Shown here in pieces: positions 10,307 through 23,000 of a stretch of 64,000 nt of DNA. The notes under the pieces are model-generated. The model searched no databases. It had not been told where the DNA came from and was given only the letters and a program-made list of their open reading frames with translations. Position numbers and translations under genes: made by a program. Every line of letters starts with the position of its first letter. Position 1 is the first letter of the stretch. Where the stretch lies: assembly GCA_033807695.1 (NCBI GenBank), contig CM066305.1, positions 1,364,001 through 1,428,000 on the forward strand. The letters are read 5' to 3'. This stretch comes from Daedaleopsis sinensis (lineage: Eukaryota > Basidiomycota > Agaricomycetes > Polyporales > Polyporaceae).

Positions 10307-13300
10307 ATGGCTCGAAGGGATAGGTCATACTCGCCGGACTCGCCTAATAAGAGGGTAAGGCCGTCTCACCGCTCTTCACCTCGGTCTCCGTCGCCGACCA
10401 GGCGCAACGCCCAAAGGCCCACTAGATCGAGGTTAGCCGACGACCGGGACAGAGACGGTCACCGTGACAGAGACCGAGAGAGGGACAGGGACCGAGAGCG
10501 CGATAGGGAGAGGGAGAGGGAGAAGGAGAGGGAGCGCGACAGAGAGAGGGATCGCGACCGCGACCGCGACCGATACCGCGACGACAGGCACCGGGATGAC
10601 CGTCGACGCGACTATCGTGACGACAGGCGCGACGAACGACGTCGCTCTCGCTCTAGGGACCGTCGCGACCGAGACCGTCCCGCCACGCCTCCTCGCGCTC
10701 CACCACCTTCCGAGAGCAAGCCTGCGACCCCTCCCGTGGAAGATGAGAAGCTGAAGGCGAAGCGGGCGAGATTGGAGGCGTGGAAGAAGGAGCGAGATGC
10801 GAAGAAGGCACTAGACGAAGCCAAGGCGAAAGCTATGGCCTTAGCGGGAAAATCTGCTGCAAGTGAGTGTTGTCTTATATGACATGCATTTCGTGATTTC
10901 ACACCACTTGATCCTTCCGTTTAGTTGCGACCTCAGCGAATGGTGCTACGGGCTCTCAGCTCAACCGCTCGGCCTTGGGTACCCTAGGTTTGAAAGGCTT
11001 GCCTTTAAAACCTGAATTACTGAAGACATCTAAATCCGCTGCGGTATTCGATGACTCCGAGGAGACCAAACGGAAGCTGCAGACTCTTGACCTCCCAGAA
11101 GTAGACATGACGATGACCGATGGGCAGCCTATCATCGGAGACCTCGAGGCCGACGACGACGACGACGCTGCTGCAACAGCAGCGAAAGCCGCAGAAGCTA
11201 TGGACGAGGACGATGATGTCGATCCTTTGGACGCCTTCATGAGTGGCGTGAAGGAGGAGGTCAAAAAGGTTAACCTTGAAGACATGAAGAAGATGAAGAC
11301 CACTGGCAGTCTAGGAGTGCGGATGGACGAAGGGGGCGCGGACAATGGTGGGGAGGAGGACGGTCCTGAGCCAGACGAACTCGATGCGACAGAGCTCAAC
11401 CCAGAAGACATCCTTGCTCTGGCTGCGAAGAAGGCGAGGAAGAAGGACCTTGCAGCGGTCGATCACGCACGTATTGCATACGAGCCATTCCGCAAGGAGT
11501 TCTACACTGCTCCTCCAGACATCGCTGAGATGACTGATGACGAAGCAGAACTACTGCGCTTAGAGCTGGATGGAATCAAGATTCGGGGGGTCGACTGTCC
11601 TCGCCCGGTGACCAAGTGGAGTCACTTTGGTCTTCCTGCTACATGGTAAGCCTTTCTGATGCATGTTGGGAGTAATAACACATCAACACCACTTGCAGTC
11701 TTGAGGTGATCAAGAAGCTGAACTATACTGCCCCCACCCCCATCCAAGCGCAAGCTATCCCTGCAATTATGTCTGGTCGAGACGTCATCGGTGTGGCCAA
11801 AACTGGATCCGGGAAGACAATTGCGTTCCTCCTCCCCATGTTTAGGCACATCAAGGACCAGCGACCCCTTGAGCAGATGGAAGGTCCAGCTGCTGTGGTC
11901 ATGACGCCTACTCGTGAGCTCGCAGTGCAAATTCATCGGGAATGCAAGCCTTTCCTGCGCGTACTCGGTCTTCGTGTGAGTATAGCTTTCATGTACACAC
12001 CACGGGATCTGGATATACTCATTTTATCCTCAGGCTGTCTGCGCATACGGTGGATCGCCTATCAAGGACCAGATCGCTGAGATGAAGAAGGGAGCAGAGA
12101 TCATCGTCTGTACACCAGGACGTATGATTGACCTTCTAACAGCCAACTCAGGTCGTGTGACAAACCTGAAGCGTGTCACTTACCTTGTGCTGGACGAAGC
12201 TGATCGTATGTTCGACATGGGTTTCGAGCCGCAAGTCATGAAAATCGTCAACAACATTCGGCCCGACCGCCAGACGGTGCTCTTCTCCGCGACGTTCCCT
12301 CGACAAATGGACTCTCTCGCCCGGAAGATTCTCCGGAAGCCCCTCGAGATCACCGTCGGTGGACGGTCCGTTGTTGCGGCGGAGATCGAACAGATCGTCG
12401 AGGTCCGGGACGAGGAATCCAAGTTCAATCGTCTCCTAGAAATCCTCGGGCAGACGTACAACGAAGATCCGGAATCCCGAACACTCATCTTTGTCGACAG
12501 GCAGGAAGCCGCCGACAATCTCCTTCGCGAGCTTATGCGGAAGGGCTACCTGTGTATGTCATTGCACGGTGGAAAGGACCAAGTGGATCGCGACTCGACC
12601 ATTGCGGACTTCAAGTCTGGGGTTGTCCCCATCGTCATCGCCACTTCAGTCGCTGCCCGAGGGTTGGATGTCAAACAACTGAAGCTCGTCATCAATTACG
12701 ATGCGCCGAATCATATGGAGGACTATGTCCATCGTGCCGGGCGGACGGGCCGTGCAGGGAACAAGGGGACATGTGTTACGTTCATTACCCAGGAGCAGGA
12801 CAGGTATTCGGTCGATATCTACCGCGCTCTGAAGGCTAGTAACGCATCAGTTCCCAAGGAACTTGAAGATCTTGCCAATGGTGCGTCGTGTTTTGTGGTG
12901 ATATCAGAACGAATTGTTCAAATTCCGTCACCACAGGTTTCCTCGACAAGGTCAAGTCGGGCAAGGCGAAGGTGGCCGGCTCAGGCTTCGGAGGCAAAGG
13001 CCTCGACAGGCTGGACCAGGAACGTGACGCCAAAGAGAAGGCGGAACGTAAGGCTTACGGCGAGCCCGCAGCAGAAGAGGAGAAGGCGGCGGCGGCGGCG
13101 GCCGAGACGACTGCCGAAGCGAAGCCTGTACAAGACGACATGACGTTCGGCAATTTCAAGGTCGAAGTCAAGCGTGGGCCGGCACCGGACTCCTCGAAAG
13201 GACTGCTCGGCGTCGCAGGCGCGGCCGCAGCGGCGCGGCGTCTCGCACAGGCCAAGGAGGAAGAGAAGCTCCAAAACTCGTTACGTGCGGCACAGGAGGC

Positions 13301-13951
13301 GGCTGAGCGGGCAGGCAAGGACACGGCAGCGCATAAGCAGGCGCTCAGCGTCGTGGCTAAGCTCAACGCGCAGCTGCGGGCGCACAAGCTTGTCGCGCAG
13401 TCGCAGGTGCAACACGAGGAGCTGACGAGCAAGCGGAGCGCCATCGACGCTACAGAGTTCCATGCTATCATCCCGATCAACGACTATCCGCAGAAGGCGA
13501 GATGGCGAGTCACCAACAAGGAGACAATGGTCCAGGTGAGTCGCCGCTGTGTCCGTTTTCTGGAAAATAGTACTGATGTGGGCGCACGCTAGCTTATCGA
13601 TATGACTGGGGCGTCGGTGACGAACAAGGGTGAGTGCTTCGTGGATTACCTCCGATGATTAGGCGCTCACGGTGGCGTCATTGTAGGTATCTACTACGAA
13701 CCGGGGAAAGAGCCACCGCCGGAAGGTCCGCCGAAGCTGCATTTGCTCATCGAGTCAAACGAGGAGTGGCGGGTGAGTCTCGTTATGCTCGTACGAACCC
13801 TCGACCGGCGATGGGTGAGCTGATCATCTGCCAATAGGTGGAACAAGCCGTTCGGGAGATCAAGCGGCTACTCGTGGAAGCATCAGCGGCAGCCTTGCAA
13901 GCGGAGATGCGCAACCCGACTGCAACAGTGGGCCGGTACAGTGTTGTGTGA
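10307..13951 (+). CDS. PRP5: DEAD-box ATP-dependent RNA helicase PRP5 (DDX46)
   Basis: Prp5 remodels U2 snRNP and proofreads the branch site during prespliceosome formation in the nucleus. The protein is roughly 1,080 residues. It opens with an Arg/Asp/Glu/Ser-rich SR-like domain (10307-10680) and a charged helix. The Prp5-specific DPLDAFM motif (about 11224) is present; in yeast and human it contacts other snRNP components. The helicase core follows: Q motif TPIQAQAIP, Walker [23 protein letters not shown] in [21 protein letters not shown] and [10 protein letters not shown]-terminal region of KH-like character closes it (about 13440-13951), after an Ala/Lys/Glu-rich linker. Introns near 11646-11698 and 11974-12033 split the core without disturbing motifs. 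All catalytic motifs are intact. Confidence 0.95.
10437..10680 (+). repeat. Degenerate hexamer repeat coding for RD/RE dipeptides
   Basis: Repeated GAGACCG/GACAGGG-like units encode an alternating Arg-Asp and Arg-Glu tract in the N-terminus of PRP5. The repeat is imperfect and in frame throughout. Confidence 0.75.
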
Positions 13952-14004
13952 GTTTGTGGACGCTGGAAGGACACTCTAAGTCGCCCTCGGTACGCTCTAC
14001 GAAG
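13952..14004. terminator. Short convergent 3' region between PRP5 and a small candidate gene
   Basis: Only 53 bp separate the PRP5 stop from the stop of the possible small minus-strand gene. If both are real, their 3' UTRs must overlap. No poly(A) signal could be assigned with confidence. Confidence 0.3.
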
Positions 14005-14257
14005 CTATGTATATACAGTTGGTGCCTGAGGAGAGAGCCCGTTGAGTAGCCTCGTTTTCTGGATGATCAGCTCGGACCGGCGGAATCTCTCGGTGTTTGT
14101 GTCCCAGGAACCCCGAGAAAGTCGGGGCCGCTTATTGGCCAACGGCGCGGATGCTGGAGGCAAACTGGAGGTGCTGGATGGGAGAAATGCCAAGTCTGCC
14201 GGAAGCGCTAACACGATGGAGACGGACGGTTGGCTCACGCTGCTGACGCGACCCCAT
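14005..14257 (-). CDS. Candidate small two-exon gene, about 69 residues, unknown
   Basis: An ATG at 14257 opens MGSRQQ, then GTGAGC...CGGCAG (14196-14238, 43 nt) can be removed to enter a frame that runs to a stop at 14005. The tail contains RGSWDTNTERFRRSELI and ends QAPTVYT, which looks more like selected protein than random translation (Trp, Asp/Asn/Glu and Arg patches). No domain is recognised. The intron is at the short end for this window, and the tail could instead belong to a longer transcript. Treat as a hypothesis. Confidence 0.35.
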
Positions 14258-14591
14258 CCTGCCTCTCCACGGACCCCCGACCTGCCTGGCCGGCTATGAG
14301 TACTGAGTGCCGTAAGGTTGAGAGGTACCTAGAGTCTATTTACGTTGTTTTGAACGCATGCGCTTCCAGGGGACGATGAGGTCAGGAGGAGGGCGCGAAG
14401 GAATCCCGGTCGGAGGAGAGCGTGAACACTGAACAGCTTCGAATTCTCGACAAATCGCGAATGACTGTCCTATGCGCAACTGATATAAGTATACTTGCTT
14501 CTTCGCACCGGCTCCCTTCCTCCCTTGTCCATCTCTCTGGCTCCTTCCGTTCCGTGCTGCCTGGCTCCCGCCCGTGCTCCCTCATCTCCCG
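14258..14591. promoter_or_regulatory. Promoter region of the MFS transporter, with TATA-like box
   Basis: TATAAGTA at 14484-14491 stands about 100 bp upstream of the ATG at 14592. It is followed by a CT-rich stretch (CTTCCTCCCTTGTCC and similar), a usual fungal core-promoter feature. Confidence 0.5.
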
Positions 14592-16787
14592 ATGTCGGAC
14601 CCTGAACGCGACAGTGCACCTACCACGACCGGCCTCAAGCCATCTAGGACGTCCACTGTGTCGTCCGGTACCCATGTACCGGCGCACGAACCGGTGGAGC
14701 TACAAAATGGCGATGGGGTAGAGAAGACGAAGGAGGACCACGTCCTCCACGGAGGCGAAGGAGAGTCCGCGTTCCCTGAGGACAAGAAGGTACGCGACCA
14801 TTCTGGTACCTGTGGGTGGCTGTGGGTCCCTCACCAGCGGGATAGGAGGAGGCATTGGAGAATGCCGAGGACGATTGGGCGCACGACCCCATCAATCCCA
14901 GGAACTGGTCGACGCGCAAAAAGTGGACGATGGTCTCAGTCGTGAGTGTCCCTTTTAAGCTCCGATATGTGTGTCAAACTGACTCAAACATGAATGACGG
15001 CTTGTTCTAGGTTTCATTGTACACATTTATAACCCCCTTGGGTTCCTCCATGATGGCGCCCGCGCTGCCGGATATTGCTGAGCATTATAACCTCACGAGT
15101 CAAACGATCATCGCTGCAACGCTCAGTATATTCCTGATTACTTTTGCCATTGGCCCGCTCTTCCTGGCTCCTCTGTCGGAAATTTACGGTCGTACATGGG
15201 TGCGTCAATGTCCGTCTTTCCCATTAGAAAGGGCACAACTAATGAGTTGGGGACTGCGTGACAGATCCTCCACATCGGAAACCTGATGTTCATGGCCTTC
15301 AGCTTTGGTTGTGCATACTCCCCCACAGTGGGCGACTTGATCGGCTTTCGTGTCTTGTGTACGTGCTCCAGCATGCGTGTTTGCTGCACCGTTCAACTAC
15401 TCACTCTTCTGCAGCCGGGTTCGTCGGCAGCGCACCGATTGCATGTGGTGGAGGCACCGTTAGCGACTTGTTCTCGGAGAAAGATCGAGCGTCCGCTATG
15501 GCGATTTACTCTCTGGGCCCCCTCCTCGGCCCCGTCATCGGCCCCGTCGCAGGCGGCTTCATTGCACAGAGCATAGGTTTCAGATACATCTTCGTCGTCC
15601 TCGGTGGACTGGCGGCCATCTCGGCCGCGGTCGGCATCCCTCTGTTGCGCGAGACCTACCACCCTGTCATCCGTCTACGTCGCGCGATGAAGTCGTCGGA
15701 CCCGGAGCAAGCGGCGAAGATGCACCCTCACCTCGTCCAGGAACATGGCAGCAAGCTGCACCGGCTTTGGGTGGACATGACCCGACCGTTCATCCTGCTC
15801 ACGCGGAGCATCATTTGCTTCCTGCTCAGCGCGTACATGGCACTGTGAGTGGCTTCTGGCCTCTGCGCGATTCCGCGACGTCTGCTGACCGCATGCACGC
15901 ACGCTGTCTAGTATGTATGGTGCGCAGTCTCGGCCTTGTGATGCCGGGCGCATTTGCTAACCTGCCTCTCACGATAGGAATCTACTACCTCTTATTCGCC
16001 GTCTTCCCGGGTGAGTCAGCAAAGTCGTCTCCGGATGCCGGATATTTGACGAATAGAATTTGAAACAGAGGTCTTCAGCGGCATTTACGGCTTCAGCGTC
16101 GGCACCGGCGGTCTCGCATACATTGGCTTGGGTGTAGGTTTCTTCAGTGCGACCCTCTTTGGTGCCTACTTTGCGGATGGCGTGTACGCAAGGGTGAGCT
16201 TTCTGGATGCGCACGATCGTTATGCTCTAACTAACCACTTTGCAGCTGGTGGACAAGAACGACGGCAAAGGGAAGCCTGAGTTCCGGATCCCAGCTCTTG
16301 TGTTCGGCTCCATCTTCGTTCCCATCGGCGTGCTGTACGTGATTTCCCCCTCAAACTTACCGTTGGGTAAAGAGTTTATTTGTATGTTGCAGCTGGTACG
16401 GATGGTCGGCGCAAGCACACATTCACTGGATCATGCCAATCATCGGTACTGGCATCTTCGGCTTCGGGATGATGACGACATTGTAAGCGACCGGTCAATA
16501 CCCTCAGGGCATTGCACTTATTCGTACCCTGCTCCAGCCTTCCCATTCAGCTGTACCTTGTCGACACCTTCACGTACGCAGCGAGTGCGCTCGCGGCCGC
16601 CTCCGTCTTCCGTTCCTTCCTGGGCTTCGCCTTCCCGCTGTTCGGCAGCCAGATGTATAGCAAGCTCGGCCTGGGTGGCGGCAACTCGCTCCTCGCGGGA
16701 CTCGCCATCGTCCTCGGCATCCCGTTCCCCATTTTCCTGTGGTTCCACGGTGAACGGATGCGCGCTAAGAGCTCGTTGGCTAGGTAA
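14592..16787 (+). CDS. MFS transporter, DHA1 drug:H+ antiporter type (TPO1/FLR1-like)
   Basis: A 12-helix major facilitator predicted to export drugs, polyamines or metabolites at the plasma membrane. The cytosolic N-terminus carries DPINPRNWSTRKKW, the usual lead-in of this fungal group. Helices follow in several exons. Motif A is LSEIYGRTW after the second helix, and SLGPLLGPVIGPVAGGF is the antiporter motif C in helix 5. The central loop is basic. The last helices include LYLVDTFTYAASALAAASVFR and the protein ends just after FPIFLWFHGERM. Length is about 540 residues. The ATG at 14592 follows a TATA-like box. The substrate cannot be deduced. No neighbouring biosynthetic gene suggests a metabolite cluster. 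Confidence 0.85.
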
Positions 16788-17405
16788 ACACCCCATGCTC
16801 CTGTCGTTTGGCCCACGCGCGCGATCCCCCATGCGAGAAAGAACTCTCGTCCGCGAGAGAAGATCGCCACGCCTTTGAGCCACGGCCTGCCACCAACCCT
16901 CATGCAATCATGATCTAGACCCACGCCCCGAAAACGCATCGATCGCCACACGCCTGCACGACGAACAAGATATATACCTTACTCACCCGCGATCTGCTTT
17001 GGGTCCTGCCTGTTGGCTGGGCACGACTCAACTCATTAATGTCGCTCATATAGATCACAGTAGTATAATGCTCTGCTCCTCCGCCTTGTACAAGATGTAT
17101 CTCTGGCTATCCCGCTCATGAGCACTCCGAACTACGCACTTCTATACTTGCTTTCCTTCATCTTGTGTACATCCGTAGTCGCTATCGTATGCACTTTCTT
17201 GGTCACTTTGTTGTCATATCAAATGCATCGCTTGAAGTTCGCAGGATGGTTAAAAGTCGCTTTCGCATGGAGTACATAGCATGTTTGCTGAGACTAGGCT
17301 CGTACAGCACGGTCTGCGTCCACATTCGTCCGGGAATGATATCAGGGATTGGTCGATACATGTGTCATAAAAGTCGTGGAACAATGGGGTGAGGTAGCAA
17401 CAGCT
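16788..17405. other. Convergent intergenic stretch, nothing recognised
   Basis: 618 bp lie between the stop codons of the MFS transporter (+) and NSP1 (-). The short open frames show no family features, and no tRNA-like A/B box pair was found. Confidence 0.5.
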
Positions 17406-19708
17406 TCATCGCAGACCATACCCTCTCGATTTTGTACTCGAGCCTAGGCCGCCATCGGACGAAGCCCGGACGCGCTGCTCGACATCCACGATCTTCGTGT
17501 CGAGCTCCCGCACCGCGCCGTCGATCCACTGCAGGCTCTCCAGGTGGCTGCTGAGAATCTGCGCGATCTGGCCCATCGGGTCTTCGCCCCCTTCCTGTGC
17601 TTGGTTGGCCCCTCCCGAGGGCAATGACAACGCATTCACGGAGTCTATCATTTGCATGAGCGACCCCGAGAGATCGTCGAGGTGTCCGTGGAGCTCTGTT
17701 GCGAGCATGTAGCTATACAGTCTGTGGTGAGCATCCATGTAAGTGAGCAAGGAACATAGGGAATACGCACTTCTTGTCACGCTCGGTATCCGCTGGACCA
17801 GTATCGAGTGCGCGGAGGTTGCTCCCTTGCCCGCCGAGGATCTCCTCGCTTGACCTTTCATATGCGTCGAGTGTGGCGGCGAGATCTCTTTGTTGTTGCT
17901 CGATGTGGTCGAGTGATTGGTCGATATCATTTTGCTCTCGCTCGGCAGCAAGAACGGTCGCATACAGCCGTGCGAGCTGTCAATGTAGGCGTCAGAGGGA
18001 AACGATACTGGTGGAGGAAGAAGAGGGGCTCACATTGTTGCTGTTCTCAATGAGAGCGCGATCCCACACAGAAACCTCGCTCGCGAACTTGTTGAATTCT
18101 CGGACGTGCGTCTCGAGCTCCGTTGACCATCTGTTGACGATTTCCTCTATGGTTTTACCACGCAACATGGAGGGTGGCGCAACAGCTATGGCAGTCGACG
18201 TCGTGGTTGAACCGAGACCAGTGGCACTAGCGCCTGTTGTCGATGCGGCAGGTGCCGCTGCAGTGGTGCCAGGTGCTGCAGAAGTGTTAGAGTTAAAGGA
18301 TGTTCTTCGTGGAATAATACACGAGGTCGCTCACCTGATTCAGTCTTCTTGTCCCCGAAAAGGCCGAACGAAGGCGCTGCTGCTTCATAATTGTCAGGCA
18401 TGACTTCATAGAAGGGTTAGAACACTAACCTGGAGCACCATCCTTCTTCTCCTCTTTCTTCTCTACTGGTTTGTTCCCACCCAGACTGAAAGACGACGCG
18501 CCCGCTATTGGATATTAGTGATACGCACAAAACAGCGGTAGATGTTAACTCACCTCCGGTAGTCCCTGTAGTTGCGGAAGCCGACGTCGTGTTGTTGCCG
18601 CCGAGGCCAAATAACGGTGTAGTTGTTGCAGCGGGGGTAGTTCCAGAGGCACCTGTTGCTGGCGTCGTAGATGTAGCTCCAGGCTTAGAGCCAAAGAGAG
18701 ATCCGCCAAACATAGAAGCGGCAGGTGTTGCGGCCGCTGCGCCTGTCGCACCAGTTGCTCCCGTTGTTCCAGTGGAAGCGGCGGCAGTCCCCTGAGGGTC
18801 TGTAGGCTTCGGGGGGAGAGTGAAAAAACCGCCAGTTGGTGCTGCGGGTGCTAGAATATATCATCAGCGCAGGGGTATTCACAACACTCAACATGGACAT
18901 ACTGGTAGCGGCAGGTGTAGTTGACGCTCCAAACACTGCGAAAAAATCTGAGGGTGGATGATCGCACGGACGACGTAAGTTCACTTACGACTGTTAGTTG
19001 GCGCAGCTGCAGGCTTGGCCCCAAACCCGCCCGCGAATATCGAACCTCCCGTAGTCCCCGTCGCGCCAGCAGTCGCAGGCGCAGACGCAGCTGTCGTTCC
19101 ACCAAACAGTGAACCTCCTCCAATACTCGATGGCGCGGTCCCTGTGGCGACGCGGACCGCAGCTTCGGCATCCTTCTGGTAGAAAGCAGTTCCGGTCCCG
19201 GTCGTGCCAGCAGCAGCATTGTTTCCAAATATGCTTCCACCCGTCGTCCCGCCGCCCCCGAATATTCCGCCACCGGTGCCTGTCGCGCCTGCCGCAGGAG
19301 CGGTCGCAGGTGTGGTTGTGTTTCCAAATATTCCACCACCAGGAGCCGCCGCGGTGGACGGAGCAGTAGATGCTCTCCCGAATCCTCCGAACGCACTCGC
19401 ACCACTAGGTGCGGCGGGGGTGGTCGATGGTTGTCCGAAGATACTTCCACCAGCAGCAGGTGTACTAGTAGCGTTGTTTCCACCAAACAGGCTTCCCCCT
19501 GAAGGTATGCGATACGCACGCGTTGAGGCGTAGGTTCACGCGAGATCTTGTAGGATGACGCACCTCCGAAAGCTGAACCACCGAACGCGCTACCGCCTGT
19601 TGCTCCCGTCTGAGTATTAGGCGGTTGGCCGAAGAAGCTACTCCCCGTCGTCGTGTTCCCCGTCGCCTGGGTATTGGCCCCTTGCTGCGGCTGTCCGAAA
19701 AAACTCAT
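17406..19708 (-). CDS. NSP1: FG nucleoporin NSP1 (Nup62 family)
   Basis: A central-channel FG nucleoporin; in yeast Nsp1 joins both the Nup82 and the Nup49-Nup57 subcomplexes. The N-terminal half has many Gly/Thr/Ala-rich FG units (SFFGQP, SAFGG, SLFGG, SIFG, GIFG). The C-terminal half carries the coiled-coil Nsp1/Nup62 domain: MLRGKTIEEIVNRWSTELE, then VLAAEREQNDIDQSLDHIEQ, ending SKSRGYGLR. Several introns interrupt the FG region, which mimics frame breaks if read unspliced; for example, the intron near 19509-19561 joins SAFGG to GSLFGG. The start at 19708 (MSFFGQPQQ) is unambiguous. NUP82, its expected partner, lies about 8.5 kb away. Confidence 0.9.
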
Positions 19709-20098
19709 GCTGAGGATGGGGGAAGAGGTTCAAGCAAACAGCACCTGCGACGCGCATCGAGGTCGGGACGCGCTTTCTGATCACGTGACATGGAGACAGG
19801 CACGTCTTCAAGTTCAGAATTCAAAGGCTTCACCTTTTCGGCCTTTCGTCCGTTTAACCACTGTATTAGCACACAACATGCAATACGTCTATATGTTCCG
19901 ATAGGTGTACGTGTGTAAAGGTATCAAGCACAGTAGGATAGGAAAGCGAAATAGCACATAAAAGCGTGTTGTCGTAATGATAGAGGCATTAGTGAGGAAT
20001 GCGAGATGCTTGAAGTAATACTACTGCTCGATGGAGCCCACAGAGACATTGGCATGTTGGCGATGGCTGCCACCACAGTTGATCAAACGATCAAACCC
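19709..20098. promoter_or_regulatory. NSP1 upstream region with palindromic E-box TCACGTGA
   Basis: TCACGTGA at 19781-19788 is a perfect 8-bp palindrome about 73 bp upstream of the NSP1 start codon, of the kind bound by bHLH factors such as Cbf1. The rest of the 390 bp, next to the CSC1 stop codon, shows nothing else. Confidence 0.45.
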
Positions 20099-23000
20099 TT
20101 ACGGGCGGGTATACGTCTTTCTCCTCTCCGGATGGTGGTAATACGTGCTGTAGCGCTTGTTCGTAGGAGACCCACCAGGTCCTCCCTGGTCAGCAGCACT
20201 TCCTTCCCCACTCTGCGGAACCGATAGGGTCGAGTTCTGCAGCTCGCCGTAGTCGTCCGAGTCGCTGTCTTCTGCCTCGAGCCAGTTCTCGTCGTCCGGA
20301 AGGACGATGACACCCGATGCAGCGTCGAAGCTGAGCCGGCGCTGGATTTGCGTGCTTTGCGTACTTCGGTGGGTTCGCGGACGCGGGCGAGCCCTCGCTT
20401 GTTCCTCTTCCCAAGGGTTCCTATCTAGTACCGATCTGTCGGAGGGCTCCGTGGGGTCTCCGGGCGGAACGGGCGACACATCTGCATGGGGTGCACTGAC
20501 GCTGCTGGTGCCCGAGCCATTGCTGCGTTGGCTCTGTGGTCGATCGCGGGAGACACTGTACTTCTTCCGAAGCGTCAATACGACAGCAGGAGTGCCATCG
20601 TCTCCAGTGTCACGGTGCCTGTTGAGACTTTGACCTTTCTTGATAGGTAGCCAAGGGACAGGCAGTACTCCGGTGAGAGCCGGGTGGCCGTACCGTCGTT
20701 TGCCAGTGCTGTGATAGCATGAGCAACATGTAGAATGCACGATCGATCAAGCTTACTTCAGCACCCCACTGTAGAAGTTTGCCATAGGTGGCTGAGACTG
20801 CACGAGCAGTCAGCAAACGTACTAAAGCAGCGTAAGTATGACCTACATAGTCTGTGTACTCTTCTTCGGGAGCGACGTACAACGTCTCGTCGTTCTGAGC
20901 ATAGCGGCGCCGGTTCAAGTTGCTGGAGAAGACTGAGAATTAGCCACTATCGCGTACTTTGACCAGAAATGCGTACCTTTGCGACCATGTTACTGGGTGA
21001 CCGGCACGCAACCTAGTGACATCTGCGCTCTCCTCGCCACGCTCCACTTCATGCACCGAGCTCAAGCTCACGAATTTGCTCATCGGACGGAACTGCTTAT
21101 CGGTATAATACCACCACAGGAGAGTGCCGGCGAGAAGGGGAGCGAGGAGTGTTGCCAGGATGAAAGACTGCTTGACGATAAACATGCCGCACATGAACAC
21201 GATGAAGATGATGACACCCCAGATCAGCCTAACGAAGGTGATGGGCCATGCTTGACCTTGAGACTCGTATGGCTTGTAGAACACTAGACGTGAATCAGCC
21301 ACAATGCTAGAGAGATGACCATATGAAGGGACGCACCGAACAGTAGCTTGTACTTGTACACAACATACGCAACGCCGAAGTAGACAGCACCGAAGACGAG
21401 AATGAGTGGCTGGATGACGCTATATAGCAGTGTGATGACGAAGACCAAGATAGCTTGGGGATATACAACGCCGTAATTGATCATTGGCGGCGCATTCAGC
21501 TCCGCATAATCTGCACAACGTCAGACATCTCCAAGGTCCGGATGAAGCTGGCATATACTCACCTCGAGGGGTCCGGGTGATGAACATGCGGAAGAACACG
21601 CGAGGGATGATGATCCCTAAGTTGAGTAGCTGCAGAGGCATCAAACCGAAACCTAAATCGAGGCTATTAGCCCATTTTAAATAACGGTCATACCAAGGTT
21701 GCATACCTTGAAGGATAACGTATGAAACAAAGAAGTGCCTAGCGTTACCAGCATTCAGCGCTTGCGCTAGCTTTTCCAGTCCTTTGGAAGGAGAGCTGGC
21801 CAAGTCGCGGACAAGTTGCCAATATGTACTCGCAACAAGGAAGATGAAGACGACGTTGATGAGAAGGAAGAGGAAGTACCTTGAGAGACGTGAGAGACTG
21901 TTACTATGAGATCGGGAAGAACTATGCGCTCACTTCTTCATCACGGAGTATTCGATCCAGCTTCTCGCAGGAACTGCTTGGATATACGTCAAACCTTGGA
22001 GATTACATGCTTGATGAGCACATGACTCCGAGGGTTCAGTAAAAATACCTACCTTCCAGCAAGAATGGCAGAGTGGCGTTGAGTGTAACCATGCCTAGTG
22101 ACGACAACGTCTGCACGAGGGCACCCAGCTGTGCGTTGCGATCCATGTAGTCAGCCAGCCAAGGCATGGTCTTCCGGATTTCCTCAGGACTGAGCAGACT
22201 AGCAAGTGCAGTGATGGGAATGAACCAGAAGAACTGAAGAACAACCATCGCGGCCATAGCGAGCCACTCGCGCACTAAAGCGTTCATCGGTGTGTATGAG
22301 ATACTAGACCATACTATGTCTCGAGGCTCTGGTGCGAGATGCGTCAGGCATTCCATCGTGTGAGGGGCATGCACAGCTTGCGCAGCGATTTGCTGCAGGG
22401 AACGGCTATGAGTTGACATTGAACCGCATTGACAGACACCAATCTGGATGGACGTACTGCACTGGACATCTTCTCGAAGGTGACAAAAGCGACATGACTC
22501 GGCTTGAAGCGACCTGCCCGTCTTCGCTTCTTCACGAGTTCATCCGCTTCCCTGAACTTGTCCTCGTAGTATTCTATCGCATCCACCTTCTTTGAGAACC
22601 ACCTCGGTCGGAGAGTTGGCCTCTTGCGGTTGGGGAGTACCAGTTGCTCTGGTTGGCTCTCAATGCTTGCAGCATCGTCCACGTCGACCAAAGGGTACCT
22701 AATGGAGGTGTTTGGAGCTACAACACTCGGGTTCCCCAAGTAGTCGACCCATGCAGACTCGAGCTTGAGCAGAGCCTCCGTCCGAACATCGAGGAGCCGC
22801 TTCAACGACACAACTTCCCGGCAAATGTTGACACTTTCAACGCTCAAGTCCATCTGTTCAAAATACTCGGCCAATGCTGGCTCGCTCTGAAGATGGGGCG
22901 GCAAGTGTGTCACCATGACAGTCCGCGCGGGAACCGAGTGAACCAATTCCAGAGAGAAGAGCTGCCTCGAGCGAATGAATCTCTTGAAGTTCTTGTATAT

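Noticed and set aside
10956..11411. Ser-rich open frame on the - strand
   Set aside because: Mirror of the acidic Asp/Glu linker of PRP5.
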